64,000 nucleotides of DNA from Setomelanomma holmii (Eukaryota; Ascomycota; Dothideomycetes; Pleosporales; Phaeosphaeriaceae), in assembly GCA_010015745.1 (NCBI GenBank), contig ML978164.1, forward strand, positions 420,583 to 484,582. Reading direction: 5' to 3'. Each line of letters starts with the position of its first letter. Position 1 is the first letter of the stretch. Below the pieces are notes generated by a model that saw only the letters and a program-made list of their open reading frames with translations, did no database searches and was not told where the DNA came from. Position numbers and translations under genes: made by a program. Positions 1-10,868 of this stretch are shown here, piece by piece.

Positions 1-477
1 ATGCGGGTATCTCCATGGAGCGTCTCAACGAGTGCGAGGAAGAGAGGACTAGATATGGAGATACCGAGGCGAGATGCTGGATGGCCTATGAGGTAGAGAT
101 TAAAGCATGCGTTCGACCGCGAAGTGTCCCTGGCTGCTGTGAAGTTGACCGTATGTGCGTCGCTCTCCTAATTCTGATTGTATTCAAGGACTCGGGGATG
201 TCGACGATTGTTCTCGATGACTGTAGTGACGAGCCAGGCCCCGCTGTGACTGTCAGCATTCATGTCCCAAATTCACAGACCATTACACGTTTGCACCTGC
301 CGAGTGCCCACAGTATAAAACATCCACTGCCGATCTCCTTCCTCATCAGAACAACCAGCGCATACTCGACTACTACACCTGCGAACATAATCCTCCAGAG
401 ACACATAATCAACACACACAAATCCATCGAGAACATAATCACTGACTCACCTTCCAAACCCAAGCAACATCACCGCC
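1..477. other. Upstream region without a recognised gene
   Basis: No open frame here has convincing protein character. It contains the TATA box and probable 5' leader of the small secreted protein that starts at 478. The A/C-rich leader just before 478 is typical of a fungal 5' UTR. Confidence 0.5.
314..320 (+). promoter_or_regulatory. TATA box of the secreted cysteine-rich gene
   Basis: TATAAAA lies 158 bases before the ATG at 478. A very similar block (CAGTATAAA followed by a CCCACT/CCACT-like stretch) recurs at 971-990, ahead of the second copy starting at 1121. This suggests the promoter was duplicated with the gene. Confidence 0.55.
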
Positions 478-802
478 ATGCACTTCGGCATCATCGTCCT
501 AACAACCCTCCTCGGTCTCACCACCGCCGCCCCAGCAATTCCGATGACACTCGAGACCCGGGAAGAATGCACTTACAGGTCCTCGTACTGCCACCCTGAT
601 TGCACCGAGCTCGGACGCATCCTCGATAGGTGCCTTACCTGTCTTGCCAACTGTGGATCTGGCTACAAGAACGAGCACAAGCAGGCAGCATACGTGAGTA
701 GTCGCATAGCCAAACCCATTCCCTGCGCAAGCTGGCTAACAAGTATTGTAGAAAAGTTGCTGCAAGGAGCACGGAAAGGATGCTTTCCCACCGCAGGGCT
801 GA
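478..802 (+). CDS. Small secreted cysteine-rich protein (effector-like), 88 aa
   Basis: Two exons, 478-693 and 752-802, are joined over a 58-base phase-0 intron with a GTGAGT donor, a GCTAAC branch site and a TTGTAG acceptor. Splicing is needed: reading through runs past the cysteine motif. The 88-residue product starts with a hydrophobic signal peptide (about residues 1-18, ending TTAAPA). The mature part has eight cysteines, in the order EEC, YC, DC, RC, TC, NC and a CC pair in exon 2 (KSCCKEHGK). Size, signal peptide and cysteine content fit fungal secreted effector or antimicrobial-type proteins. I do not recognise the family, so a role in host interaction is inference only. A decayed tandem array of the same unit follows at 1121-2022. 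Confidence 0.75.
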
Positions 803-1120
803 GTATGGGAAGCATGAGTGATGTGTGGGGATGGCGTAATGGGTGTTTGAATAAATGGAAGTGAATGACTTTGACTCTGACTTTGAACCTTCTCGTCTTC
901 AGTGAGAATCGAGTCATTTCGAGAAGAGCACTTAATACTCAACGCGAAACGTGTGGTTGCCGCCACAAACAGTATAAAGTTCCCACTACTGACAGTCGTG
1001 CTCTTCAGAAAATTTACCGCACACTTATCGACGACACAGAAGAACAGCCCTGCAGAACTATACCTTTGGCACACGCAGGTGTATCGTATACATAGCCACT
1101 CGCGCATACCTCTGATTCTC
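803..1120. other. Spacer with a duplicated promoter
   Basis: No gene is seen. It holds the 3' end of the first secreted-protein gene and the duplicated promoter of the second copy, with its TATA box at 973-979. Confidence 0.5.
973..979 (+). promoter_or_regulatory. TATA box of the second array copy
   Basis: TATAAAG lies 142 bases before the ATG at 1121. Its surroundings resemble those of the TATA box at 314-320, which supports duplication of a complete promoter plus gene unit. Confidence 0.45.
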
Positions 1121-2022
1121 ATGCGCCGAATCATCATCGTCCTCACAGCCATCCTCGGTCTCGCTTGTCTTGCGAATGGCGGCATGGGCGGCTATGAGAT
1201 TGAACGCAAGTGAGCGGAATATGTAAGTGGCTTGGAAATGACGCAGTGAAAAGCGCAAAGAGCCTGAAAAACATCATAGAACGACTATTGCGATGAGCAT
1301 CATGGGGGACGCAGTGCGTGCACTAAAAGTCCCGATCCAGTGGCCCATCCAAGGGCACCCGTTGACGATTCAGGGAATCTTAACGAAGCGTTGGCAACTG
1401 GCATAGATCGTCGCAATGACGACGATAAGTGTGGCAAGCCCTCTGATGGGCCAAAGGGAACGTCTTACAGTGACAATTGCAAGCCAGAGCGCGCGGCGCT
1501 TGAAGTGCTCGTGTGTCGCTTGACAATCCGGCAAAGATGGCAACTGCATTGGATCCGACCAACATTAACAGACTATGTAAGTCTTGACTGGACAGTTTTG
1601 ATACCCGTGTTTTCGTACTGACGATTGGAAACAGGACAAATGCTGTGCCGTCGGGCACTCGAAACGTGAAGTTACCGCCAGTATTACAGGTCACGAAGTC
1701 AACGCGATGCCGTCAATGGCTGTCGCTGGTTCGGTGATTCTTCCAAGAGGTACAAGAAGTCTGGCATGGGCAAGAAAACATCGTCGAGACGTCGAGGAAT
1801 GCAAGCAAGAGACAGTGGAGCCTTGCCATGAGAATTGCAAGAAAGAGTGCCGAGATCTCGAAATTTACTTGTGTCAGGAAGATTGGCTGCTAAAGGAATA
1901 CCCTGTGCTCGAGGTCTACGTAAATCTCCAGACTCAAGTTTACGAGGAGGTATCGAGACGCTAACGATGATATACAGGAGTCATGCTGTGCAAAGAATGG
2001 AAAGAACAGCTTTGGGCCTTGA
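1121..2022 (+). CDS. Tandem array of degenerate secreted cysteine-rich repeats; candidate multi-domain secreted protein
   Basis: Three further copies of the unit at 478-802 follow head to tail. Copy A starts with a signal peptide at 1121 (MRRIIIVLTAILGLA), but its exon holds an in-frame TGA at 1211-1213 before an intron at 1223-1279. Copy B has an intron at 1577-1634 and copy C one at 1920-1977. Introns B and C are exactly 58 bases and phase 0, as in the first gene; intron A is 57. Each intron follows a Tyr codon and precedes a YC or CC motif (NDYCDEHHG, DKCCAVGHSK, ESCCAKNGK). From 1280 to the TGA at 2020-2022 the spliced frame is fully open (exons 1280-1576, 1635-1919, 1978-2022). An alternative intron, 1210-1314, would skip the TGA and join the signal peptide to this frame. 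It is therefore either a live multi-domain secreted protein or a recent pseudogene array. Confidence 0.45.
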
Positions 2023-3085
2023 AATCGAAATTCGCGATGAGGGGTAGGTCTGAGATACTAATATAGCAGGAGAACGAACGTGTGGACAGGAGACCTTACA
2101 GAACCGGTCGTGATATAGATCTTTGACCATACCGCACCAAGAATTCTCTCTCGTCTGCCGTCATGATTTTAAACTCATCAAATCCGATTTCCGTGTTTGC
2201 ACCATTTGACTTCACGCAAGCGTTACGTGCTGTTGTTGACTCCTCAAAGCATAGTCAGAGCTCGCCACCAGACGTTCGGAGTCGGATCTTGTCTTCGACA
2301 TGATTGGTCCAACGAAGCTCGAAGACCCAAGAAATCGATGACGCACTGCAAATGAACCACGAGGCACAACCATGCTGCCGCCTCTAAGCGATGCTTGACT
2401 GTTAATTTGGCATCGCGATTTCTGGCTTTTTCGATGATGATAACGACTCGGCGGCTGGGCGCGTGCTGGGCATGGGCATGAAGATGCCGAGGCTGCTCGA
2501 GGTGATGATCTTGCTGCAGCACCAACTTTCCATACAGAAGGGTAGCAAGGGAATATGTCTGTATTGCTATAGTGCTGGAAGTGTGTTAGGGGAAGGTCGA
2601 AATAAAGATCTCATCACTGGAGCTCATGCCGCCTTCTCGGGCCGTTGTGCACGCCCATCCCAGGCCATCGGACACTCGTGCCTTCCCATTCGCCGATGCA
2701 TGCATTGACCGCGGGAGAACTTCGATCCGCACATGAAAAGCACGCCCAAAGCGGAGCATCGCGCGAGGAAATTGACAGGGATTACAGACGTTGAAGACTC
2801 CGACAAGACGTCGTGTGCTCGGCGTGCTACTGTACGATGGGTTCGATGGCGTGGCGGTTGTTGTCGACGCTCAACGATATCCTTTCTTCACACTGTCGCC
2901 TTTCGTTCTGCGTTGATACCCCTTCCGGTACTGTTTTAGTTCCTGGAGATATGCTTGCGTTCATCCGTTGATACATTGAAGTGCGACTACCGCGGCCCTC
3001 GCCTGGACGGTTTACCCATACACCTTCCTGAGGAATCGCCACTTTTTGCATCGACCACGCCCGTCGCGGGCAGGACACTGCAAAG
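2023..3085. other. Intergenic, nothing recognised
   Basis: Several short frames are open on both strands, but none has a domain, signal peptide or plausible splice structure. The last part is the probable promoter of the ABC transporter. Confidence 0.4.
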
Positions 3086-6000
3086 ATGGCAGGGGCAGTT
3101 GTTCGTCAGACATGGATCCTCACAAAAAAGACGCTGCTCGTGGTGTTCTGGCGACATTGGTTCTTCACGAGCGTTCGCGCATTCTGGGCTCCTATCATTT
3201 TTGTGAGTTGCGCATCCCACTCTGAGATAAAGGCAATCGCTGACCATGGCTCCTGCAGATGTTCTTCATTACCTACGCAAAGAACTTCTTTATCCCGCCT
3301 TCGGAGTTTGGCATCGGCCCCCTCAATCCCATTCGCTCCTTCCCCGATGCGCTCGGCGCCGCAACTGGTGGTCGTGACAAGGTCGTCTTTGTGAACAACG
3401 GCTACAACGGTGGCGAGATCGAGAACGTTATTGGACAACTATCGAGTCAGGTCCGGAACGCTGGACTCGAGGCAATCACGGTACAACAGGAGGTGGACCT
3501 GCTCACTGCATGCGAAAGCTCGTTAAGAGGCGCAAGCACATGCTTCGGCGCGGCGACGTTCCATTCGAGTCCGAACGAAGGCAACGGCAGAGGTTGGAAT
3601 TATACCATTCGCTCTGACGGCGCCTTGGGAGAGAAGATATACGTTGCTCAGAACGATAATGATATCCAGATTTACATTTTGCCGTTCCAGAGGGCCATTG
3701 ACCAGACCATCGCATCGCTCAATGGCACTCAGACTGTTCCCCAGGTCGACGCTTTCCCGTACACCGAACGCACGCAGAAAGAAAGAGACGAGCGTATCAG
3801 GACACTATACATGGGCGCACTGATAAACATCATGGGCGTGGCACTGTATATTGGAGTGTGCGGCGTGACATACCAACTCACCGGTCAAATGGCTGAAGAA
3901 CGAGAACGTGGAATATCACAATTGGTGGAAGCAATGTCCCCGGCAAAGAAAGCATGGCATACTCAGTTTGCCCGATTACTTTCGAACCACATCGCTTTCG
4001 ACATCATCTACTTCCCGGGCTGGGTCATCATGGGTCTCATAGTGTGGGCTCTCGCTTTTAAGACGACAAACGCCGGAATCCTGGTCATCTTCCACATCCT
4101 GGCCGGGCTTTCGTTGACAAGCTTTTCCATATTTGGCGCTGCGTTCTTCCGCAAAGCACAGCTTTCTGGCATCACCATCGTCATTGTACCGATCTTGCTG
4201 GCCATCATTGCTCAAGTCGCTGGTCCGTTCGGAACTGGAGCAGTTTACGTCCTGAGTCTGATTTTTCCGTCCATAAATTATGTCTTCTTCATCATTTATG
4301 TTGCACGATTCGAGCGCCAGCTCATCGGCACCAACATGGTCAAAGCTGCGCCAAATTACGGGGACCACCAATGGACCACCGTCGGAATTGTCTTTTGGAT
4401 CTTCCTCATCATTCAGACTTTGGTCTATCCTGTGCTCGGCGCACTTGTCGAGCGCTGGCTATATGGCACCATTTCTGCAGATCGCAAAACGACGACCTCG
4501 TCACCGGATTACAACATCATCCTTACAAACTTTTCGAAGAACTGGACGCCCAGCTGGTTCAGGAGGAACGTATTAGCAAAGATCGGCATTAAGCCTCCAG
4601 AGACAGTCCGAGCCGTGGACGATTTCAGCATTAAAGCGCGCAAGGGTCAGATCATGGTCTTGCTTGGTGCGAATGGCAGCGGCAAGTCGACCACACTTGA
4701 TGCTATCGCAGGACTCAACACTATCACAAGTGGCGCGATCGAGATCGATGGTACTGGTGGGCTTGGTCTCTGCCCGCAGAAGAACGTCATGTGGGACGAG
4801 CTCAATGTTTTCGAGCATGTGCGTATTTTCAACCAGCTCAAGTCCACTGGCGCGTACGACACCAAGGAGACCATTGAGGATTTGATTCGCGCTTGCGATC
4901 TGGGACACAAGATCAAGGCACAATCAAGCACGCTTTCAGGTGGTCAAAAAAGGAAGCTTCAGCTTGCTATGATGTTCACGGGAGGGTCGAAGGTCTGCTG
5001 CGTGGATGAAGTGTCCTCTGGCCTCGATCCACTTTCTCGAAGGAAGATCTGGGAGATTCTTCTCGCAGAGCGTGGCGACCGCACGTTCCTTCTGACTACA
5101 CATTTCTTGGATGAAGCCGATGTCCTTGCAGACTATGTCGCTATCTTGTCCCGCGGAGTTCTCAAGACCAAAGGCACGTCTGTCCAGCTCAAACACGAAG
5201 TCGGCGCCGGCTACCACATTACCTACCCAAGGAGCGCTCCCGTAGCTCCACCAAAAGACGCAGTCAGAAAGCCGTCCCCGTCTGAAGGCATGCTTCAATA
5301 TCAGTTCACCGATGCGCTATCCGCTATCAAATTTGTCGATGTTCTGCGAGAACATGGCGTCAAGAACTACGACATCGTGGGCCCGACCCTCGAGGATGTG
5401 TTCCTTGCTTACGCCGAAGAAGTCAAGGAGTATCACCTCATGGAAGCTGATCGCGACGAAGCAATCGGCGTTCTCCACGTGAACAGCAAAGACACAGACA
5501 TTCCCTCAGACCACAACTCAGAGACTGTCAAAGCACCTTCAATGGGCAAGGGACAGGGAACTTCAATGTTCAAGCAGACTCTCATTCTGATGCGGAAGCG
5601 CTGGGCTATTCTTCGACGCAACTTTTGGCCCTATATTTTTGCACTTCTTATTCCCATTGCAGCAGCTGGGCTCGTCACTCTGTTCTTGAAAGGTTACAAG
5701 CCAGTCGGCTGCGATCCCGGCGCCAGTTCGAACGACCCCGAAGTCTTCTCAATAGCCAACGTCGATAGTATTCCACTCATTCCCATCGGACCTCGCGCAC
5801 TGGTCGGCAGAGCCATCTCGACTATCGTTGAGCGTACTGGCATCAGCAATGATAGCTTTTACATCGTTGATACGCTGGACGAGTTCAATAACTTTGTGGA
5901 TACGCGCTTCCACAACATCACACCTGGTGGCTTCTTCCTCCGCGAGAATGAGCCAAATATCATGGCCTACCTGGGCAATGGTGGTGTGATAGGTGGTCTT

Positions 6001-8055
6001 GTTACGCTCAATGCGCTGGGCAACGTGCTCACCAACATTCCAATCTCGACACAATACCAGCAATTCGCTGTCCCGTTCGCACCCAATATGGGCGATACGC
6101 TCCAACTCATCTTGTACTTCGGCTTGGCCATGAGTGTGTACCCGGCTTTGTTCGCGCTCTACCCAACACAAGAGCGCTTGAGGAATGTCAGAGCTCTGCA
6201 TTATAGCAACGGCATCCGAGCGGTACCGTTATGGCTGGCGTACACGACATTCGACTTCGCGTTTGTGGTCATCATCGCTGGCGTAACGACGGCGATCTTT
6301 GTAGGAGTAAGCACCAACCCACCGAAGCGTTGGATTTCTGCTAACCATATACAGGCTTCTTCTGCGTTCTTCGCGCCAGGCTACCTCTTCGTCGTCTTCT
6401 TTTTGTATGGTCTTTGTGCCACACTCTTCGCATACATCATCTCGGTTGTCGTCACATCTCAGCTCGCTGCCTTTGCTTTCGCTGCTGGTGGGATGGTTTC
6501 GTTGTACCTCATCTATTTCATTGGATACCTAGCCATCCTCACTTACGCTCCAGCGTATGCCATTGACTCATATCTCGACATCTTCCACTGGACGGTCTCG
6601 CTCATCTCGCCATCGGCAAGCTTACTCAGGACGCAACTGCTCTCGCTCAACTCATTCAGCGTGTTATGTGACGGCAATAGTATCCCTAGCTACCCGGGCG
6701 CTTTGCGTGTCTACGGTGGGCCTATTCTATATCTCACCATCCAAGCCATCCTGCTATTCATCGCGCTTGTGTGGTGGGACTCAGGCTACAGACCACCATT
6801 CCTGAACCGCGAAAAGGGTCGCCAGAAGCATTCGGAGGAGAGCGTTGAGAACATTCCAGCTGCCGTCGCTGCTGAGATCACTCGTACGGAGCAGTGTAAG
6901 GATAGTCTCCGAGCATTGCATCTACACAAGACCTTTGGCAACAACCATGCCGTCAACGACATCACATTTGGTATCCCTCAGGGCCAAGTTTTTGCCCTAC
7001 TCGGTCCCAACGGCGCTGGCAAATCCTCCACCATCTCGCTCATCCGTGGAGACATTCATCCCACAACGCACATCAACGGTGGAGGCGACGTGCTCATCGA
7101 AGATATCTCCATCATCTCCAAGCGCGCAGCAGCCCGCGGTCATCTCGGTGTCTGTCCCCAATTCGACGCCATGGACACCATGACCGTCACCGAGCACCTT
7201 TACTTCTACGCACACGCCCGCGGTGTTCCCGACGCAAAATCCTCCGTCGACGCCATCCTCCAAGCTACCGGCCTGCACCGCTTCGGAAATCGACTCGCAT
7301 CCAAACTCTCCGGCGGCAACAAGCGGAAGCTCTCCCTTGGCATTGCACTCATGGGCAACCCCTCCGTTCTCCTGCTCGACGAGCCTTCGTCTGGCATGGA
7401 CGCCGCCGCCAAACGCGTAATGTGGCGAACCCTCCTGGGCGTCGCCGCGCCCGGTCGCGCTCTCCTTATCACCACGCACTCGATGGAAGAAGCCGACAAA
7501 CTCGCAACGCGTGTGGGTATCATGAAGCGCAAGATGCTGGCGCTCGGTACGGTCGGGGCTCTCGGGGAGCAATACGGCGATGCGTGGGTTGTCCAACTAG
7601 TGTTGAAGTCAGCGCCTGGCACTTCGGAGCTGGAGATGGAGAGCGTGAAGGAGTGGGTTAGGCTGAGAATACCTGGTGTGCAGTTGGATAAATGGGGGAG
7701 TAGAAGGGGTGGGCATGGGCAGTTGAGGTTCAAGGTACTCAAAGCGGCTGTAAGCCAGGATTCTGCGCCGTCGACGTCGGAAGTGGACGACAAGGATAGT
7801 AAGATGCTGGAAGCAGATGTCCGGCTTGTGAGCACGAATGTGTCGGCGACGTCGGCGGATTTGAATAGTATCCCAGGCCTGATCCAACTGCTGGAAACGC
7901 ATCGCGAGCAGCTCGGGCTGGAGTATTACTCTGTCAGCCCAACGACGCTGGATGAGGTTTTCTTGCGCGTTGTGGGTGAGGAGGAAGAGGAAGAAGCGGG
8001 CAACAAGAACAAGAAAGCCGGGAAGGGCTTGGTCGCCCGGTTGCGTCGTTGGTAG
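3086..8055 (+). CDS. ABC transporter, ABCA (subfamily A) full-length type
   Basis: The protein is about 1621 aa from exons 3086-3202, 3259-6306 and 6355-8055. The 3203-3258 intron joins the first 39 residues to the main frame. The 6307-6354 stretch is an in-frame 48-base intron (GTAAGC, GCTAAC, ACAG) that a plain translation would read through. The layout is TMD1-NBD1-TMD2-NBD2. NBD1 has Walker A GANGSGKST near residue 508, signature LSGGQKRKL and H-loop TTHFLDEAD. NBD2 has Walker A GPNGAGKSS near 1271, signature LSGGNKRKL, Walker B VLLLDEPSSGMD and H-loop TTHSMEEAD. A large loop follows the first helix of each TMD, as in the ABCA family. ABCA proteins move lipids across membranes; the substrate here is unknown. 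NBD1 Walker B reads VCCVDEVSSGLD, slightly unusual but with the acidic pair kept. Confidence 0.93.
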
Positions 8056-10560
8056 GCATTTGAGGGCGTTTTAGATACCAGTGTATAGAATAATATCTTC
8101 TTTCTTGTGCGTTTTGGTCCAGCGTGCATGGTACTGCAGTGCGTTTCGTGATCAACCAATTTGACTGTAGCGGAGCGAGCAAGTATACAACGACCTATTG
8201 TAGTCAGCAATTGCGCTCTCGTTGGTGTTGTAGGCGTGCAGGATGCACCAAGTACTTACTTCTCAAGCTCTTCCCGCGATGTCCAGTATGAGGACAAGTC
8301 AGTCCAGCGCCGAGCCCAGACGTCAGAAAACAGTTCGAAGCCGATCCCGCCAGCACATTGTCCTCTGTTTTTTCTTGGGCTCAGAGTGTTGCGGAGGTCT
8401 ACGCGGATGCGGAGAAGGCGCTTTTGGTCAACGGCGGAGGGGTCGACGATTCGTACGCGCCCGAGTGCGTGGAGAACGGGAGGAGTCGCGGAAGGTGTTC
8501 ATGATTTGAATTGGAGTTTCGAGAGGATAGGTGTGAGATTAGGTTGCATTGAAGAGGTTTTTGCGTGCGGATGTGATTTGCTTGGTCGCAGAACTTTGTA
8601 TGGAGAGGTGAAGATGCGGACAAACAGTGAAATTGAGCTCCACGTCCAACGACCATAACATACACAAGAGATCTCTTATCATCAGTTACGTGCAGATTCT
8701 TCGCTACTGATGCTTCAAAAACTGCAATGCTTTGCTCTACTTCGCCTATTACTACTGAGTCTGCCCGCAATACTCAGCAAATCGCCATCGTTCTCAGTCA
8801 CGGAACGAATCTCTTCTTCAACCGCCCAGCCCAAGCTAGGACAATCAACGAAAAGAAATCATGCCCCAAGTGGCAGAGCAGAAAGCAAAAATTGGCCCGA
8901 GCATCCATCTCGAAGAATGTTGCAGCTCAACCGGTCCCGTAGTGCAACGGGACGATCGACGCCCGAAAGCAAGTATCTTGAGCTCCTGCAAACTCCAGTC
9001 GCGGCTGCAAGCCGCAAGGAGGAGAAGAAGGGACGGGGGGATGGTGGGCATTATATATGCTGGAGGTGCAGACGCGCGCGGGCTAGATCACATGACGCGG
9101 ATTAGGAGTCAGATCAAACAGCCCAAAAGGTTCTCCTCCCCATTTCGAAAGCAAATAAACGTCACTTCTCCTGATCTTCTCGCATCCTCACAACAGCTGT
9201 TGATGTGGCCTCTGTTAGTGACAACCCATACCACAATTGCAGCTGCTTCAACACTTGTATAGAGAGCTTCAAACTGTAGGTTCGGGGACCGTCCTCACCG
9301 TCGCACTCTAAGAAGTCAGGGGCTGTATCATGAACAGATGTAACACCACGTAGACTAAAAATGCACCGTCACCAAATGCTCTCAACTCCAAGTCACGGGC
9401 AGTGCACACAATCAGTATTAGCCTTCTATCTATCACGCTCCTGAATGTCCAATACTCTCAAGCTGTCACGGCTGGAGACTCTGTTGCACTCGAAATGGCG
9501 GGGCAACTCGAGCAAACGGATGCACGACCATCTCAACACTTCCAAATCTTCAACAAACCGCGGCATCATACCATTCGAGTAACACATGGAATCGAACATG
9601 CACATCACAAGACTCATCTCTGCACCTTCCCTCCCCGTCATCGTCACTAGCCCTGCACGTGCCACCGACGCGCCCATCAGATCACACTGACGTACATTGT
9701 TGATCCGATATGTTTACACTCTTCACTTTCATCGCCGGGAGAACCTCGCTGTCGCCTGATGGTCCGAGCTGATGTTGATCCAGCGACGCTTCTTGGCAGC
9801 CACTGAGTATAAAAACTGCTCCCACCTCCATCTCCCGGACTTATTTTTCTTTTCTTCACTGCCAGGTACGTTTCCTTCCCCTCCCATTGATCTGAGCTTA
9901 CTAATCTTTCTCACAGGCGTGTGTTTGGCCGCAAGGCTAGCTCGTCTTTCCGGCGTCGTGTATGTAGTGCCATGTGCGGGGGCTTGGGTGCCATTCATTG
10001 CACAGTGTTTGGGATCCGAGTGGAAGTTTGCTTGCAAGCTGTCCCGGAGCAATTTTTACATGTGCGGCATTCGTGGTCTGCCCGGGGTCCAGGCACCGTA
10101 TGGAGGTGCCAGCGGGTACGCCCCACACCCCATTCGTGGGCACACGCCTAGGGAGGCAGTGAAGGATTTTCCTGAGCCTTGGTCGGTAACTCGATCGCGT
10201 GAGTCTGATGACCTAAGCACGACTTTCGTGTAAGGTGTCGGCAATTTTTGGAACGTACCAGTGAGATGTCACTTAAACCATCGGCGCTCCATTCATGGAC
10301 GCAATTTTTCAACCATACCAGTGGCTGAACAACCGGTTGCTTCGGCGGCTTTGGTGTTCGCTGCGCCTCTCCTTTCCTTTTCATTGACTTGCTTGGCTTT
10401 GCTGGGTGGTTGAAGAAGAGACCTGGTGTGACGTTGTGGTGTTCTGCAAAATGGCCGTCTCCATAAAGTGGTCTCGACTAGACTTCACCTGCAAATTTTA
10501 CCAAGAGTTGACAAAACGCTCGCAAAAGTTTCACTGCAGCTGAACACTCTTCAATCCAAC
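8056..10560. other. Long intergenic stretch, no supported gene
   Basis: Frames of 60-165 codons occur on both strands but change strand and composition at random. A TATAAAA at about 9807 followed by a pyrimidine-rich, intron-like GTACGT..TTACTAAT..CACAG stretch (about 9865-9916) may mark a transcribed unit, possibly noncoding. No product is recognised. Confidence 0.35.
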
Positions 10561-10827
10561 ATGGCTCACTCAGCAAGCGGTTTTGGCATCTATCCCCTGG
10601 CAGATGTTCCATCACCCACTCCATCACCCACTCCATCACACATTGAAGAAGCTTGTGCGGAATATGACCGTCGCGAAGCAGAGCGGCTGCGACAGGATCG
10701 CTTTGAGTCCCACACGCTTCCTTCGCCGCCTGAAGAGGGCAGAGAGTCAAGAACAAGCTGCGCCGCTGGAGAATTCGAGTCTAGCATCGATTCGCTCGCT
10801 GAAGCCGCCTACCAGCCAAAGTCCAAG
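10561..10827 (+). CDS. Possible first exon of a small hypothetical protein
   Basis: From ATG 10561 (context AACATGG) an 89-codon stretch has plausible protein composition. It holds a PSPTPSPTPS repeat, an acidic/charged helix-like segment and an SLAEAAYQ tail, and is followed by a good donor (AAG/GTAAGC at 10828). No convincing acceptor or second exon is seen: the same frame runs on antisense through the neighbouring CFEM gene. I do not recognise it, and it could be chance. Confidence 0.28.
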
Positions 10828-10868
10828 GTAAGCAAGACAAGTATTCATCTCTCAAACGATACACAGCT

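Noticed and set aside
8161..9262. Several plus-strand frames, one starting with a hydrophobic signal-like stretch at 8710
   Set aside because: Composition becomes random basic/Ser-rich after the first residues, antisense frames are equally open, and no splice structure or domain is seen.
9772..10233. 153-codon plus-strand frame after a TATA box, with an intron-like stretch inside
   Set aside because: The frame crosses the apparent intron and has no domain. It may be a noncoding transcript, but a protein is not supported.
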